Source: Rubritalea tangerina
GTDB taxonomy: Bacteria; Verrucomicrobiota; Verrucomicrobiia; Verrucomicrobiales; Akkermansiaceae
Direction: 5' to 3'
Length of the DNA stretch: 64,000 nucleotides
NCBI RefSeq assembly: GCF_042683245.1
Contig: NZ_JBHUJB010000005.1
Coordinates: 186,001-250,000 of the forward strand
Below the pieces are notes generated by a model, which ran no database searches, was not told the DNA's origin, and saw nothing but the letters and a program-made list of their open reading frames with translations. Made by a program: the position numbers and the translations under genes. Positions 25,442-34,575 of this stretch are shown here, piece after piece (position 1 is the stretch's first letter; each line of letters opens with the position of its first letter).

Positions 25442-25774
25442 TCACTTTTGAATTTTGCCGCCTATGCCGAGGATGGTGGCATTTTGTTTTGCGTGTTCGG
25501 CTTCTGCGATTTGGCCATCTTGGACGTACATTTGTGAGAGTGCGGTCCAGGCGAGGAGGTCATTGGGTTTAAGGATGGTGGCTTGGATGCCGCAGCCGAT
25601 GGCTTCTTTGAGCTCTCCGGTTTTCATGAGGGCCATGCCGAGTGCTTGCCAGCCGTCGAAGAATTCTGGGTCGAGTTCGACGCATTTGCGGTAGCCTACG
25701 ATGGCGTTTTCGAAGTCGCCGATAGCGAGGTCGCCATTGGCGTCGTCGAAGATATCTTGGAGTGATTCAGACAT
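25442..25774 (-). CDS. Small TPR-repeat protein
   Basis: About 110 residues from the ATG at 25774 (MSESLQDIFDDAN). Two to three tetratricopeptide repeats are visible (GDFENAIVGYRKCVELDPEFFDGW, ALGMALMKTGELKEAIGCGIQATI, ALSQMYVQDGQIAEAEHAKQNA). A protein-interaction module with no further clue to partners. Lies downstream of a SurA/PpiD-like gene and is separated from metG by cassette C. Confidence 0.85.
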   Translation of the reverse strand: MSESLQDIFDDANGDLAIGDFENAIVGYRKCVELDPEFFDGWQALGMALMKTGELKEAIGCGIQATILKPNDLLAWTALSQMYVQDGQIAEAEHAKQNATILGIGGKIQK

Positions 25775-25846
25775 GGTGAGTGAGCGCAAGTCAGCCCGCT
25801 GGAGTGGCGGGCTGAACGGTATAGGGAAGTGGCTTAGGTGGTGGGC

Positions 25847-27511
25847 TTATTGAGCGAGTGGGAGTTTGAGTTCCGCATTGTCTTTAAGTCCAAGGATCCA
25901 GGCGTTGAAAGCCACGTATTTGAGTTGGTTGGCAGCTTGATCGACGAGCTGGGTTTCCTTGAGTGCCTCGTCGCCCTCGATGGTGAGTGTGCGGCTTGAG
26001 ACGTAGATGATGGATGTGGAGTCAGCTGAGCTTGAGAGGTCTTCGGCGACTGTCTTAGGAGCGGTGGTTTGTGCGATGCGGAAGAAGTCAGCAGCATTCG
26101 CTTGGTCAGCCGGCGGTGTGGCAGTGGTGAATGGTGCGATGTTTGTGGCGGTGAGGGAAGCTTCGGTAGCTGCCTCAGTGAAGGATTTGCCGGCGGCAAC
26201 CGCTTCTGTGAGCTTGGATTTTGCGTCTTCGGCGGCTTTGGTCATGGCCTCGGTAGCGAGTTTCGTGATGAGGTCGGCTTTAGCGTCCTCTTTAGCGGCT
26301 TCGAATTCTTTAACCTTTGGTTGGATGTCTTCATCGAGGCGGATGGCGATATGGCCATCGCGACCGACGCCAAAGTTTTGGATATTGTAGATGAGTTCGG
26401 AGCTCATTTTCATTCCGAAGATTGCTTGGGAGATGCTGGTGCCGGGCTGTGCATTTTTGATGGTGAGAGAAGCGAGCTCGGCGGGGAGTGCGTCAGCAGT
26501 GAAGGTTTCGGTGGTGACGATTTTGAGGTCTTCGCCAGCGTCTTCTTGAGCCGCCTTAGCAGCTTTGTCGAAGTCTTGGCCTTCAGATTCCTCTACTTCG
26601 AAGAGGAAGTCGTCGAAGATACCGGTGAGGATATTGGTGTGGTTTTTGCGTTGCTCATCCCAAGCAGCTTTTTTCTCTTGGTACTCGATGTTTTGTTTTG
26701 CGACTTCAGCAGGGTCGGCATCTGGAGTAGGAGTTGGGCGTTTTGGTTCATCTGAGTCATCGAGATGGGTAAGGACGTAGGTCAGTTTGACCTGGCGGTC
26801 GGTTTTGTATTTGTCCTTGTGCGTTTCCCAGTAGGCTTTGATTTCCTCATCGCTAGGGGCGAGGTCTTTTTTGTAGTCGTTGAGTTTGAAGGTGACGACG
26901 TCCATGCCAATGGATTGGCGGTTGAGTTTGTCAGCTGTGATGGTTTGGGATGCGGAGGGGGTGAGTCCGCCGCCGATGAGGTCGCGTGTTTTCGTGAAGA
27001 CGATGTATTCAGCGACGAGTTGCTGGAAGTCTCTTTCTTTGAGGCCGAGGTTGCCGAGGCTATCGATGTAGTTTTGGTACATGGTGGCATCAAAGGCACC
27101 ATCACGGCCTTGGAACATGTTGTCTTCGATGTATTTGGCAGCAGCTTCAGGTGAGGAATAGAGACCGAGTTTCTCGGCGCCTTGCTTGAGGAGGATGCGG
27201 TTGGTGACGAAGTTAATGTAGCTTTGGCTTTCTGAGTTTGCTGCGCCGGTGAGGGTACGGGCAAAGTCTGAGAGCTTAAAGAAGTCGTTGAAGTTTTGGG
27301 CTTGGCCGAGGCGCTGGATTGCGGAGACGGTGTTTTGGCCTTCTTTGCGGAAGTCGTTGCGGTCGAGACCGACGCCATTGACGTTCATGAAGCCATTGCC
27401 GATGCCGCTATGGCCACTGCCAGTCTGGTTCATTGTGACAACGAGGCCTGCTGCGAGCAGGACAATGACGACCGCCATGAGGCCGGTGTATTTACGCATG
27501 TTTTCGATCAT
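25847..27511 (-). CDS. SurA/PpiD-like membrane-anchored periplasmic folding factor
   Basis: About 554 residues from the ATG at 27511 (MIENMRKYTG). One N-terminal transmembrane helix (about 8-26) and a large periplasmic part, the PpiD layout. Residues 40-200 resemble the SurA_N/PpiD chaperone region (VNGVGLDRNDFRKEG, LLKQGAEKLGLYSSPEAAAKYIEDNMFQ, FDATMYQNYIDSLGNLGLKERDFQQLVAEYI). The middle is helical with AEVAKQNIEYQEKKAAWDEQRK. A clear parvulin (PpiC) catalytic domain was not recognised, so it may be a chaperone without isomerase activity. A longer start at 27571 is unlikely. Confidence 0.75.
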   Translation of the reverse strand: MIENMRKYTGLMAVVIVLLAAGLVVTMNQTGSGHSGIGNGFMNVNGVGLDRNDFRKEGQNTVSAIQRLGQAQNFNDFFKLSDFARTLTGAANSESQSYINFVTNRILLKQGAEKLGLYSSPEAAAKYIEDNMFQGRDGAFDATMYQNYIDSLGNLGLKERDFQQLVAEYIVFTKTRDLIGGGLTPSASQTITADKLNRQSIGMDVVTFKLNDYKKDLAPSDEEIKAYWETHKDKYKTDRQVKLTYVLTHLDDSDEPKRPTPTPDADPAEVAKQNIEYQEKKAAWDEQRKNHTNILTGIFDDFLFEVEESEGQDFDKAAKAAQEDAGEDLKIVTTETFTADALPAELASLTIKNAQPGTSISQAIFGMKMSSELIYNIQNFGVGRDGHIAIRLDEDIQPKVKEFEAAKEDAKADLITKLATEAMTKAAEDAKSKLTEAVAAGKSFTEAATEASLTATNIAPFTTATPPADQANAADFFRIAQTTAPKTVAEDLSSSADSTSIIYVSSRTLTIEGDEALKETQLVDQAANQLKYVAFNAWILGLKDNAELKLPLAQ

Positions 27512-27642
27512 GATCTGTGGCGTGGTATCAGTTAGATGGTAGTGTGCCTCACTGGGCACAGTAAGCCGCAAGGGGTTTTAGGGGCAGAAATCCTAAGCTT
27601 CAACTGTGAAATGAGGTTTTTTGGGTGTTCGTGAGGCGTTGA

Positions 27643-28890
27643 TTAGCGTGATTGGCGGGTGAGGAGGGCGGCGTAGGCGCCGTCTGTGTGGTGGGTGGCT
27701 GGGTGGATTTGTTGTTCTTCAGCCAGTGTGAGCTCTGGGTGGTCCTCAAGGAAGGTATGGATGAGTTTGGTATTCTCCTCTGCTTCGATCGAGCAAGTTG
27801 AGTAGATGAGTCGGCCACCGGGTTTGAGGCAAGCCAGCGCATGCTTGAGGATCGCTTGTTGGATGTGGGTGATTTCGGTAATATTTTCAGGGGTCATGCG
27901 CCATCGGGCATCGACGCGCTTGCGCATAACTCCGGTGTTAGAGCATGGGACATCAAGGAGGATGGCATCGAATTGTTGGTGCCATTTTTCCGGTGGTGGA
28001 CAGGTCCAATCCCATTCTTCAGTGGTGGCGATATTGATGCCGAGGCGTTCGAGGTTGCGCTGGAGGCGCGGGAGGCGTTTGGCGTTTGAGTCGGTGCAGA
28101 GAAGGGATCCAGCGTTCTGCATGAGGGCTGCAATTTGGGTGGATTTCCCCCCTGGGGCAGCGCAGGCATCGAGGATGGACTCGCCGTTGCGTGGCTGCAT
28201 GAGTTCGACTGAGTGGGTGGTGGCCGGGTCTTGGATGTAGATGAGCCCCTCATCAATCCACTCGCGAGGTGGGAGACCATTGGTGGTGAAGAAGTCGGGG
28301 TGGTCAGCGAGCGGTTTTACTTTGTTAGAGAGTTCAACAATGGAACGGCCATGGGGTTTGAGGGGGTTGAGGCGGAAGGTGGTGAGGGAGGGTTGTTGGT
28401 TCCACTCGAGGAGCTGGGTGGTGGCAGCTTCACCGTATTGTTGGGTCCAGCGGTCGACGAGCCAATCTGGGTGGGAGAGGCGGATGGCGATGGGTTGGGA
28501 ATCCGCTAGTGATTTAAGCGTATCGCGCTCCCGGATAGCTTTGCGAAGGAGGGCATTGATGAGGCCGCGGATACCTTTGCGTGCTGAGTTGACGGTTTCA
28601 TTGACCGCAGCGTGGTCGGGCAGTCCCATGAGGTAGAGTTGGAAGAGGCCCACGCGCAGGTGGCAGCGCACTTGCATATCGATTTTACCATCGCGTAGTT
28701 GGGAGATCCAGAAGTCTAACAACCGCTTATTTCTGATGCATCCCAGGAGGAGGGCGTTGAGGAGGTTGCGGTCTTCGCGTGAGACTTTGTAGTGTCTGGA
28801 GGCGGAGTCGACGAGGGTTTCGGCATAGACGAATCCTTCTTCCCATTCTTCGAGAGCTTCTGATGCGAGGCGGCGGATATTGATGCTCAT
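27643..28890 (-). CDS. rsmB: 16S rRNA m5C967-type methyltransferase
   Basis: S-adenosylmethionine-dependent methylation of a cytosine in 16S rRNA. 415 residues: N-terminal NusB-like RNA-binding domain (1-130), then the RsmB catalytic domain with SAM motif DACAAPGGKS at 241-250, LLDVPCSNTG at 311-320 (Cys316) and STCS at 364-367 (catalytic Cys366). The start overlaps the stop of the HD gene by four bases (ATGA). Confidence 0.93.
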   Translation of the reverse strand: MSINIRRLASEALEEWEEGFVYAETLVDSASRHYKVSREDRNLLNALLLGCIRNKRLLDFWISQLRDGKIDMQVRCHLRVGLFQLYLMGLPDHAAVNETVNSARKGIRGLINALLRKAIRERDTLKSLADSQPIAIRLSHPDWLVDRWTQQYGEAATTQLLEWNQQPSLTTFRLNPLKPHGRSIVELSNKVKPLADHPDFFTTNGLPPREWIDEGLIYIQDPATTHSVELMQPRNGESILDACAAPGGKSTQIAALMQNAGSLLCTDSNAKRLPRLQRNLERLGINIATTEEWDWTCPPPEKWHQQFDAILLDVPCSNTGVMRKRVDARWRMTPENITEITHIQQAILKHALACLKPGGRLIYSTCSIEAEENTKLIHTFLEDHPELTLAEEQQIHPATHHTDGAYAALLTRQSR

Positions 28891-29531
28891 GATGTTGGGT
28901 GTGCGAGTTGCTTGATTTCTGATTGAAGGTTCGATTGTGCTTGGGCTTGCCAGGCATTTCTACCGTGTTCGGTGTGGTAGATATTTTCTCTTTGGAGGAA
29001 GTTGTTGAGGACTTGGGTACGTTTTTGTTGGTAGGTTTCTGGGTCTACCCAGTCGTACTCGGAGCGGATTGCAGTAGCGTAGTTCGTGTAGGTTTCAGGA
29101 GTGGCGCCGAGGATGGAGAGGTCGATGTCGCAGATGATTTCTTCTGAGCGCATGCCTGAAGCTTCCTTGTGTTCGGTGGCCATGATGAGGGCGATGGCTT
29201 CGGTTTCAAGGGCGTGGCCACGGATGAAGTGAGTTAGGAGTGCTGCGCTGGAGTCTTCATTATCGGCTCTGCGGCTATCGTAGATGATGTCGTGGAACCA
29301 GATGGCGAGTTCGATGGCGTCACGGGCTGAGTCGGTGGGCTTATCTGGCCAGTCGTCGAATTTCTCGAGGCAATCAGCGACGTGGTGGATGTTATGATAG
29401 GTGCGTTCTGGGCTGGTGTGGAGGGTGGCAATGGCATCCCACATTTTGTGAGGGTGTGGGAGCTGGGTGCGGTTCGCGAAGAGCGACCAACGGGATTCTA
29501 ACAATGGGAGTATGGAGTCGTTTTGAAGCAA
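28887..29531 (-). CDS. Predicted HD-superfamily metal-dependent phosphohydrolase
   Basis: 214 residues. Metal-binding pattern of the HD superfamily: HNIHHVADCLEKF (about residues 46-58), AIWFHDIIYD (His-Asp near 79-80), then MATEHKE and CDIDLSILGA with a conserved Asp pair. This is the subgroup annotated as predicted metal-dependent HD phosphohydrolase; the substrate is unknown. It overlaps rsmB by four bases and follows thiS by 15. Confidence 0.85.
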   Translation of the reverse strand: MLQNDSILPLLESRWSLFANRTQLPHPHKMWDAIATLHTSPERTYHNIHHVADCLEKFDDWPDKPTDSARDAIELAIWFHDIIYDSRRADNEDSSAALLTHFIRGHALETEAIALIMATEHKEASGMRSEEIICDIDLSILGATPETYTNYATAIRSEYDWVDPETYQQKRTQVLNNFLQRENIYHTEHGRNAWQAQAQSNLQSEIKQLAHPTS

Positions 29532-29546
29532 GGGAGGGAATGAGAG

Positions 29547-29744
29547 TTATCCGCCAGCGGCGATTGTAATGATCTCAATGGAATCGTTATCGTTGAGTGT
29601 AGTGTTAGGGTAATCGCGTGGGAAGAGAGCGACTTTATTGTGTTCAACGACGACGGGTTTGGTATCGAGACCGAGTTCTTTAAGCAGGCCGCTGATTGTG
29701 TTATCCGCGGGGAGTGGGTGGTCTTTACCGTTGAGTGTGAGCAT
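29547..29744 (-). CDS. thiS: Sulfur carrier protein ThiS
   Basis: Ubiquitin-fold protein whose C-terminal Gly is thiocarboxylated to give sulfur for the thiazole of thiamin. 65 residues ending in IAAGG, the required di-glycine. Typical length. Lies 15 bases after thiH. Confidence 0.92.
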   Translation of the reverse strand: MLTLNGKDHPLPADNTISGLLKELGLDTKPVVVEHNKVALFPRDYPNTTLNDNDSIEIITIAAGG

Positions 29745-29759
29745 AGGTGTTAGGATGAG

Positions 29760-30893
29760 TTAGGGATTGAGGATGGCTTCATCCCAGTCTTTCCAGACGG
29801 CTTCGTATCCTTTGGAATCGAGGAGGGCAGCGATTTGTGAGGCGCTACGTTTATCATCGATAGTGAATTGTTCGGTAGCTTTTTGGCACGGTTTGCGTTC
29901 TTCGATTTCTACGCGGCGGCCTTTGACAGTGAGGTGGAGGTCGTCGTGGCCTGCGCCGGTATAGCCGCCGGGTTCGGTTTGTGAGCCTGCGGACATGTGG
30001 GTGACACCGAGGGGGATCATGGCGTCACGCAGGGGGGCCGGTTCACGGGTGGAGAGAACGATATTCACATGTGGGAAGCAGATACGAAATGCGGTGGTGA
30101 GCTGTACGAAGGAACGGTCGTCGAGGAAGAGCTCGGGGTCTGGGGAGTATTGGTAATTTCCAGCGTAGGGTCGCATGCGTGGGAAGGCGACGCTGAAGCT
30201 TGCTTTCCAGCAATGTTTGTAGAGGTACTCGAGGTGAGCAGCTAGGGCGAGTGCTTCTTGGCGCCAGGGTGCGAGGCCGAAGAGGGCGCCGATACCGATT
30301 CTGCGGAAGCCGCCGGCATAGGCGCGCTCTGGGCATTCGAGTCGCCAGTCAAAGTTCTTTTTGGGTCCTGCGGTGTGGAGTTTGCTATAGACTTCGCGGA
30401 CGTAGGTTTCTTGGTAGACGATAAGTCCTTCACCGCCGTGGTCTACAATTTCAGCGTACTGGTGGTCTTCCATGGGGCCCACTTCGATGGCGATAGTGGG
30501 GATGAATGACTTGATGGCATCGATACAATCTTGGAGGTAGCCGTCGGAGACAAACTTGGGGTGTTCGCCAGCTACAAGGAGGATGTTGCGGAATCCGAGT
30601 GCGTGGAGGTGGCGCGCCTCGGTGACGACTTGGTCGATGGTGAGGGTGGTGCGCAGGATGGGGTTGTCTCGGGAGAAGCCACAGTAGCTACAATTGTTGA
30701 TGCATTCATTCGATACATAGAGGGGGGCGAAGAGGCGCATGGTTTTGCCGAAGTTGCGCTGGGTGATGGTGCGCGCTTCAACGGCCATGGCCTCTAGGTG
30801 CTCGTTAGAGGTGGGAGCGATGAGTCTCTCGAACTTTTTGAGGAGAGGTGACTTCGACTCGGGGAGCTGGTTAAATGTATCGACGAAGGACAA
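29760..30893 (-). CDS. thiH: Tyrosine lyase, thiazole synthesis
   Basis: Radical SAM enzyme that cleaves tyrosine to dehydroglycine for thiazole formation. 377 residues; cluster-binding CxxxCxxC is Cys64, Cys68, Cys71 (ECINNCSYCGF). The ThiH wording YQETYVREVYSKLHTAGPKKNFDWRLECPERAYAGGFRRIGIGALFGL is clear. thiG and thiF are not adjacent and must lie elsewhere. Between trpC (27 bases upstream) and thiS. Confidence 0.95.
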   Translation of the reverse strand: MSFVDTFNQLPESKSPLLKKFERLIAPTSNEHLEAMAVEARTITQRNFGKTMRLFAPLYVSNECINNCSYCGFSRDNPILRTTLTIDQVVTEARHLHALGFRNILLVAGEHPKFVSDGYLQDCIDAIKSFIPTIAIEVGPMEDHQYAEIVDHGGEGLIVYQETYVREVYSKLHTAGPKKNFDWRLECPERAYAGGFRRIGIGALFGLAPWRQEALALAAHLEYLYKHCWKASFSVAFPRMRPYAGNYQYSPDPELFLDDRSFVQLTTAFRICFPHVNIVLSTREPAPLRDAMIPLGVTHMSAGSQTEPGGYTGAGHDDLHLTVKGRRVEIEERKPCQKATEQFTIDDKRSASQIAALLDSKGYEAVWKDWDEAILNP

Positions 30894-30920
30894 GAGGAAC
30901 TGGAAGTTGGTAGTTTGAGC

Positions 30921-31730
30921 TTATGCTTCGATGACGTCGCTGTCAGTGGAGGCGACGAGGTTGAGGTAGGACTGAATGCCATCTGCTGGATTATTGGCAC
31001 GCATGAGGGATTCGCCCACGAGGATGGCATTGGCGCCAGCATTGAGGACGCGTTGGCCGTCGGCAGTGGTTTTGATACCGGACTCAGAAACTAGGAGGAC
31101 ATCATCGGGGACTTCATCGACGAGTTGTTCGGTGGTAGCGAGGTCCGTGGTGAAGGTTTTGAGGTTGCGGTTATTGACGCCGATGAGGTCGGCACCGAGG
31201 TCGAGTGCGCGTTCCATCTCTGGGAGGTCGTGAACTTCGACGAGGACGTCGAGTTGGAAAGTGCGGGCGATATCGTAGAGTTTTTTCAATTCTTCATCGT
31301 TGAGGCCGGCGACGATGAGGAGGATGGCGTCGGCACCTGAGACGACGGCTTCGTAGATCTGGACTTCGTGGACCATGAAGTCTTTACGCAAGCAGGGGAT
31401 GGGGGATTCCTTCGCAATTTGTGCGAGGTAGGAGAGGTGGCCCTTGAAGTATTTCTCATCGGTGAGGATGGACATACAGGAAGCGCCGCCGTCGATGTAC
31501 ATGCGGGCTTGGCGGACGGGGTCGAAATTTGGGTCGATGATGCCGGCGGATGGGGAAGCTTTTTTAACTTCAGCGATAACGCCGAGGTGGTCAGGTCCAC
31601 GGTCAAGAGCGCTGCGGAAGCCGCGGAACTCATTGCGTTCTAGGGCGGCAGCTTTAAGCTTTTGCATGCGCGGGATCACGGCTTCGACTTCGAGCCGTTT
31701 GTGATTCATGATTTCGGTCAGTTTGTCCAC
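30921..31730 (-). CDS. trpC: Indole-3-glycerol-phosphate synthase
   Basis: Ring closure step of tryptophan biosynthesis. 269 residues, TIM barrel. N-terminal DKLTEIMNHKRLEVEAV, then GVIAEVKKASPSAGII, SILTDEKYFKG, PCLRKDFMVHEVQIYEA, GADLIGVNNRNLKTF, and SESGIKT - all conserved catalytic stretches. The best start is a GTG at 31730; the first ATG (31709) would remove the usual N-terminal helix. Heads a run with thiH and thiS that has no obvious shared pathway. Confidence 0.96.
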   Translation of the reverse strand: MDKLTEIMNHKRLEVEAVIPRMQKLKAAALERNEFRGFRSALDRGPDHLGVIAEVKKASPSAGIIDPNFDPVRQARMYIDGGASCMSILTDEKYFKGHLSYLAQIAKESPIPCLRKDFMVHEVQIYEAVVSGADAILLIVAGLNDEELKKLYDIARTFQLDVLVEVHDLPEMERALDLGADLIGVNNRNLKTFTTDLATTEQLVDEVPDDVLLVSESGIKTTADGQRVLNAGANAILVGESLMRANNPADGIQSYLNLVASTDSDVIEA

Positions 31731-31814
31731 GCGCGGAATGTAGGAGGCTCAGAGGGAATTGGAAACTGCAATTTTGAGAAATCGGCGGGAATTTTTGGTG
31801 GGTAGGGTGGCAGC

Positions 31815-31851
31815 AAAAAAGGCACGGGAGACGGATGCTCACGTGCCTTTT
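31815..31851 (-). terminator. Rho-independent terminator after the COX24-domain mini-gene
   Basis: Arms AAAGGCACG and CGTGCCTTT extended by GAG/CTC across one mismatch, with T/A runs on both sides, so it may act bidirectionally. Confidence 0.85.
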
Positions 31852-31889
31852 ATTGGGAAGAGATTCTTCCAGCTTTTACAGGTCAATGG

Positions 31890-31994
31890 TTATGACTTGT
31901 AACGAAGACGCTTCTTGTGACGATTTGCCTTCGAGCGCTTGGAGCGCTTGTGCTTGTTGATTTTGGCCTTACGGCGCTTTTTTAGGCTACCCAT
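31890..31994 (-). CDS. AURKAIP1/COX24-domain basic mini-protein
   Basis: A 34-residue open frame beginning MGSLKKRRKAKINKHK and ending LRYKS, more than half Lys/Arg/His. It matches the short C-terminal domain of AURKAIP1/COX24 (mitochondrial small-subunit protein mS38) found as stand-alone proteins in some bacteria. A ribosomal role is inferred from this relation and from charge. The gene has its own terminator at 31815-31851 and lies between hisG and trpC. Easily missed because of size. Confidence 0.82.
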   Translation of the reverse strand: MGSLKKRRKAKINKHKRSKRSKANRHKKRLRYKS

Positions 31995-32035
31995 AATTTT
32001 TGGTTGGTTACGGTTTGATTAGATTGGATGCGAAC

Positions 32036-32911
32036 TTAGCGAACGAGTTTGTTGAGTGGGTATTCGATGATACCTTCAGCGCCAAGGTCTTTGAGAGTGG
32101 GGATAATTTTACGTGAGACGGTTTCTTCGATCACGGTTTCGACTGCGACCCAGCCATCTTCAGCGAGTTGTGAGACAGTTGGTCGGCGGAGGGAAGGTAG
32201 AGTATCGATGACCTCTTGCAAGGATTTTTCTGGGAGGTTCATTTTGAGACCTACCTTATCGCGGGCGTCGAGAGCACCTTTGAGCATGAGGACGAGGCGC
32301 TCCATTTTACCACGTTTCCATTCATCTTCGTGGGCGTCCTTGGAGGAATAGAAGTGTGGGAAGGATGTGAGGAGGGTGTCTACGATGCGCAGTTTGTTTG
32401 CACGGATGGAGTTGCCAGTTTCGGTGACGTCGACGATTGCGTCGACGAGGTCAGGGACCTTGACTTCGGTGGCACCCCAGGAGAATTCGATGTCAGCCTT
32501 GACGCCTTTTTCTTCGAGGTAGCGCTCGGTGATGCCGACGCCTTCAGTGGCGATGCGTTTTCCTTCGAGGTCTTGGACGGTTTGGATTGGAGAGTTTTCA
32601 GGGACGACGAGGACCCATTTGGTTGGGCGAGTGGTGGCGCGTGAGTATGGGAGCTCGGCGAGGTCGACGAGGTCCGCACGGTTTTCGTAGGCCCAGTCGA
32701 GGCCGGTGATGCCACAGTCGAGGAATCCGGAGTCGATATAGCCGGCAATTTCTTGTGCGCGGATCATGTAGATATCGAGCTCTGAGTCATCTGATGATGG
32801 ACGCAAGCCACGGCTGGAAGTGTAGACATTGTAGCCTGCTTTTTCCAGAAGCTTGAGAGTTGGGTCTTGGAGTGACCCTTTAGGAAGTGCGATTTTCAGT
32901 TTGTTTGCCAT
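32036..32911 (-). CDS. hisG: ATP phosphoribosyltransferase, long form
   Basis: First enzyme of histidine biosynthesis; 291 residues, the long HisG with a C-terminal regulatory ACT-like domain (about 215-291, NLPEKSLQEVIDTLPSLRRPTVSQL). N-terminal KIALPKGSLQDPTLKLLEKAGY, GFLDCGITGLDW and the phosphate-binding DAIVDVTETGNSIRAN are typical. Long-form HisG does not need HisZ and is inhibited by histidine (family knowledge). No other his genes are in the window. Confidence 0.96.
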   Translation of the reverse strand: MANKLKIALPKGSLQDPTLKLLEKAGYNVYTSSRGLRPSSDDSELDIYMIRAQEIAGYIDSGFLDCGITGLDWAYENRADLVDLAELPYSRATTRPTKWVLVVPENSPIQTVQDLEGKRIATEGVGITERYLEEKGVKADIEFSWGATEVKVPDLVDAIVDVTETGNSIRANKLRIVDTLLTSFPHFYSSKDAHEDEWKRGKMERLVLMLKGALDARDKVGLKMNLPEKSLQEVIDTLPSLRRPTVSQLAEDGWVAVETVIEETVSRKIIPTLKDLGAEGIIEYPLNKLVR

Positions 32912-33023
32912 GGCTTTAGAAGAAGCTTTGGGACGCGGCTTATGGAGGGCTTAGCCTCAAGAATCAAGGCATTTTTAGCCAATCTTGCAGATTGGTGGAT
33001 TTGGCCGTGGAAGTGGGGTGGGT

Positions 33024-34562
33024 TTAGGTATCGAATGTGACGCCTTGGGCGAGTGGCATGTCGGCACCGAAATTGATGGTATTGGTGGTGCGGCGCATAT
33101 AATTTTTCCAAGCATCGGAGCCGGATTCACGTCCGCCACCGGTTTCTTTTTCGCCACCGAATGCGCCGCCTATTTCTGCGCCGCTGGTGCCGATATTGAC
33201 ATTGGCGATTCCGCAGTCGGAGCCTGCAGGGCTGAGGAAGTATTCAGCTTCTTGGAGTTGGTTGGTGAAGATGCTGCTGGCGAGGCCTTGTGGGACATCA
33301 TTTTGTTGGGAGATTGCGTCACCGAGGTCGGAGTAGGTGGTAATATAGAGTATTGGGCTGAAGGTTTCTTGCTGCATGATGGGCGAGCGGGGGGGCATTT
33401 TCAGGATGGTGGGGGCAACGTAGTGTCCGCCTTCTGGATAGACCGAGTCGCAGGAATGAGGGGTGAGCAGTTCACCACCTTCGGCAAGAGCTTGCTGGAT
33501 GGCGGCGTGATGAGAGGCAACAGCGGGGGCGTCGATGAGGGGGCCAACGAGGGTGGAGGCATCCCTTGGGTCGCCAATGTTGAGGGTGGTGTAGACCTTG
33601 GTGAGTTTGTTGCAGAGGGAGGTGGCGATGGAGGGGTGGAGGATGAGGCGTCTGAGGGTGGTGCAGCGTTGGCCTGCGGTGCCGACGGCGGAGAAGAGGA
33701 TGGCGCGGAGAGCGAGGTCTAGGTTGGCGTGTTCGGTGACGATCATTGCATTGTTTCCACCGAGTTCAAGCAAGCTTCTGCCGAAGCGGGAGGCGACGGT
33801 GGTGCCGACGTCGCGCCCCATCGCGACGCTGCCTGTGGCGCTGACGAGGGGGCAGGTCGGGTGGCTGGCTAGTTGTTTGCCGACATCATTTCTGCCGATA
33901 ATGACGGAGCTCAAGGCGGGAGGGGCTTGGGGAGTATTTTGGATGCATTGCTCCAGCAGATTGTGGCAGGCGACGGCGCAGAGTGGGGCTTTATGTGAGG
34001 GTTTCCAGATGATGGGGTTGCCACAGATGAGGGCGAGAGTGGCATTCCATGCCCAGACGGCGACTGGGAAGTTAAAGGCGGTGATGATGGCGACTGGCCC
34101 GAGCGGGTGCCATTGTTCCATGAGGCGGTGATTTGGGCGTTCGGTGGCGATGGTGAGTCCATGGAGTTGGCGGCTGAGGCCGAGGGCGAACTCGCAGATA
34201 TCGATCATTTCTTGGACTTCGCCGAGTGCTTCGCTGTGGATTTTGCCAACCTCGAGGGTGATGAGTGCGGCGAGGGCCTGTTGGTGGTGGCGGAGTTGTT
34301 CGGAGAAGCGTCTGATGAGTTGGCCGCGGACTGGGGCGGGGACTTGGCGCCATTGCTTGAAGGCGGTGGGGAGTTTGTCGAGTACTTGGGAAGTGTTCTC
34401 TGGAGAGGCGAGGTGCACCTGAGCAATTTGCGAAGCATCGATCGGGCTTTCGGCGGGGATGGTGGGTCCGTGGTGTTCGTGTGGGAGGAGGGAACAGAGG
34501 ATACTAGGGTTAGTAGCGGTGATGCCGAGGTCTGAGATGGAGCTGGAACTGGGATTAGACAT
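33024..34562 (-). CDS. ALDH7-family aldehyde dehydrogenase (aminoadipate-semialdehyde type)
   Basis: NAD-dependent aldehyde dehydrogenase of the ALDH7/antiquitin group, which oxidises 2-aminoadipate semialdehyde (piperideine-6-carboxylate) to 2-aminoadipate. About 512 residues from the ATG at 34562; an upstream frame to 34619 is a proline-rich tail. ALDH7 markers: TAFNFPVAVWAWNATLALICGN, LELGGNNAMIV (catalytic Glu), GTAGQRCTTLRRL (catalytic Cys), and FGGEKETGGGRESGSDAWKNYMRR. It follows a saccharopine-dehydrogenase-like gene by 13 bases; together they suggest lysine breakdown. Confidence 0.92.
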   Translation of the reverse strand: MSNPSSSSISDLGITATNPSILCSLLPHEHHGPTIPAESPIDASQIAQVHLASPENTSQVLDKLPTAFKQWRQVPAPVRGQLIRRFSEQLRHHQQALAALITLEVGKIHSEALGEVQEMIDICEFALGLSRQLHGLTIATERPNHRLMEQWHPLGPVAIITAFNFPVAVWAWNATLALICGNPIIWKPSHKAPLCAVACHNLLEQCIQNTPQAPPALSSVIIGRNDVGKQLASHPTCPLVSATGSVAMGRDVGTTVASRFGRSLLELGGNNAMIVTEHANLDLALRAILFSAVGTAGQRCTTLRRLILHPSIATSLCNKLTKVYTTLNIGDPRDASTLVGPLIDAPAVASHHAAIQQALAEGGELLTPHSCDSVYPEGGHYVAPTILKMPPRSPIMQQETFSPILYITTYSDLGDAISQQNDVPQGLASSIFTNQLQEAEYFLSPAGSDCGIANVNIGTSGAEIGGAFGGEKETGGGRESGSDAWKNYMRRTTNTINFGADMPLAQGVTFDT

Positions 34563-34575
34563 GCGAGGAGTGGGT

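Noticed and set aside
26069..26755. 228-codon frame on + strand opposite the SurA/PpiD-like gene
   Set aside because: Low-complexity Gly/Phe/Cys translation; antisense shadow of a gene with clear signal and domain structure.
32985..33722. 245-codon + strand frame opposite the ALDH7 gene
   Set aside because: Gly/Ala/Asp-rich antisense of a highly conserved dehydrogenase C-terminus.
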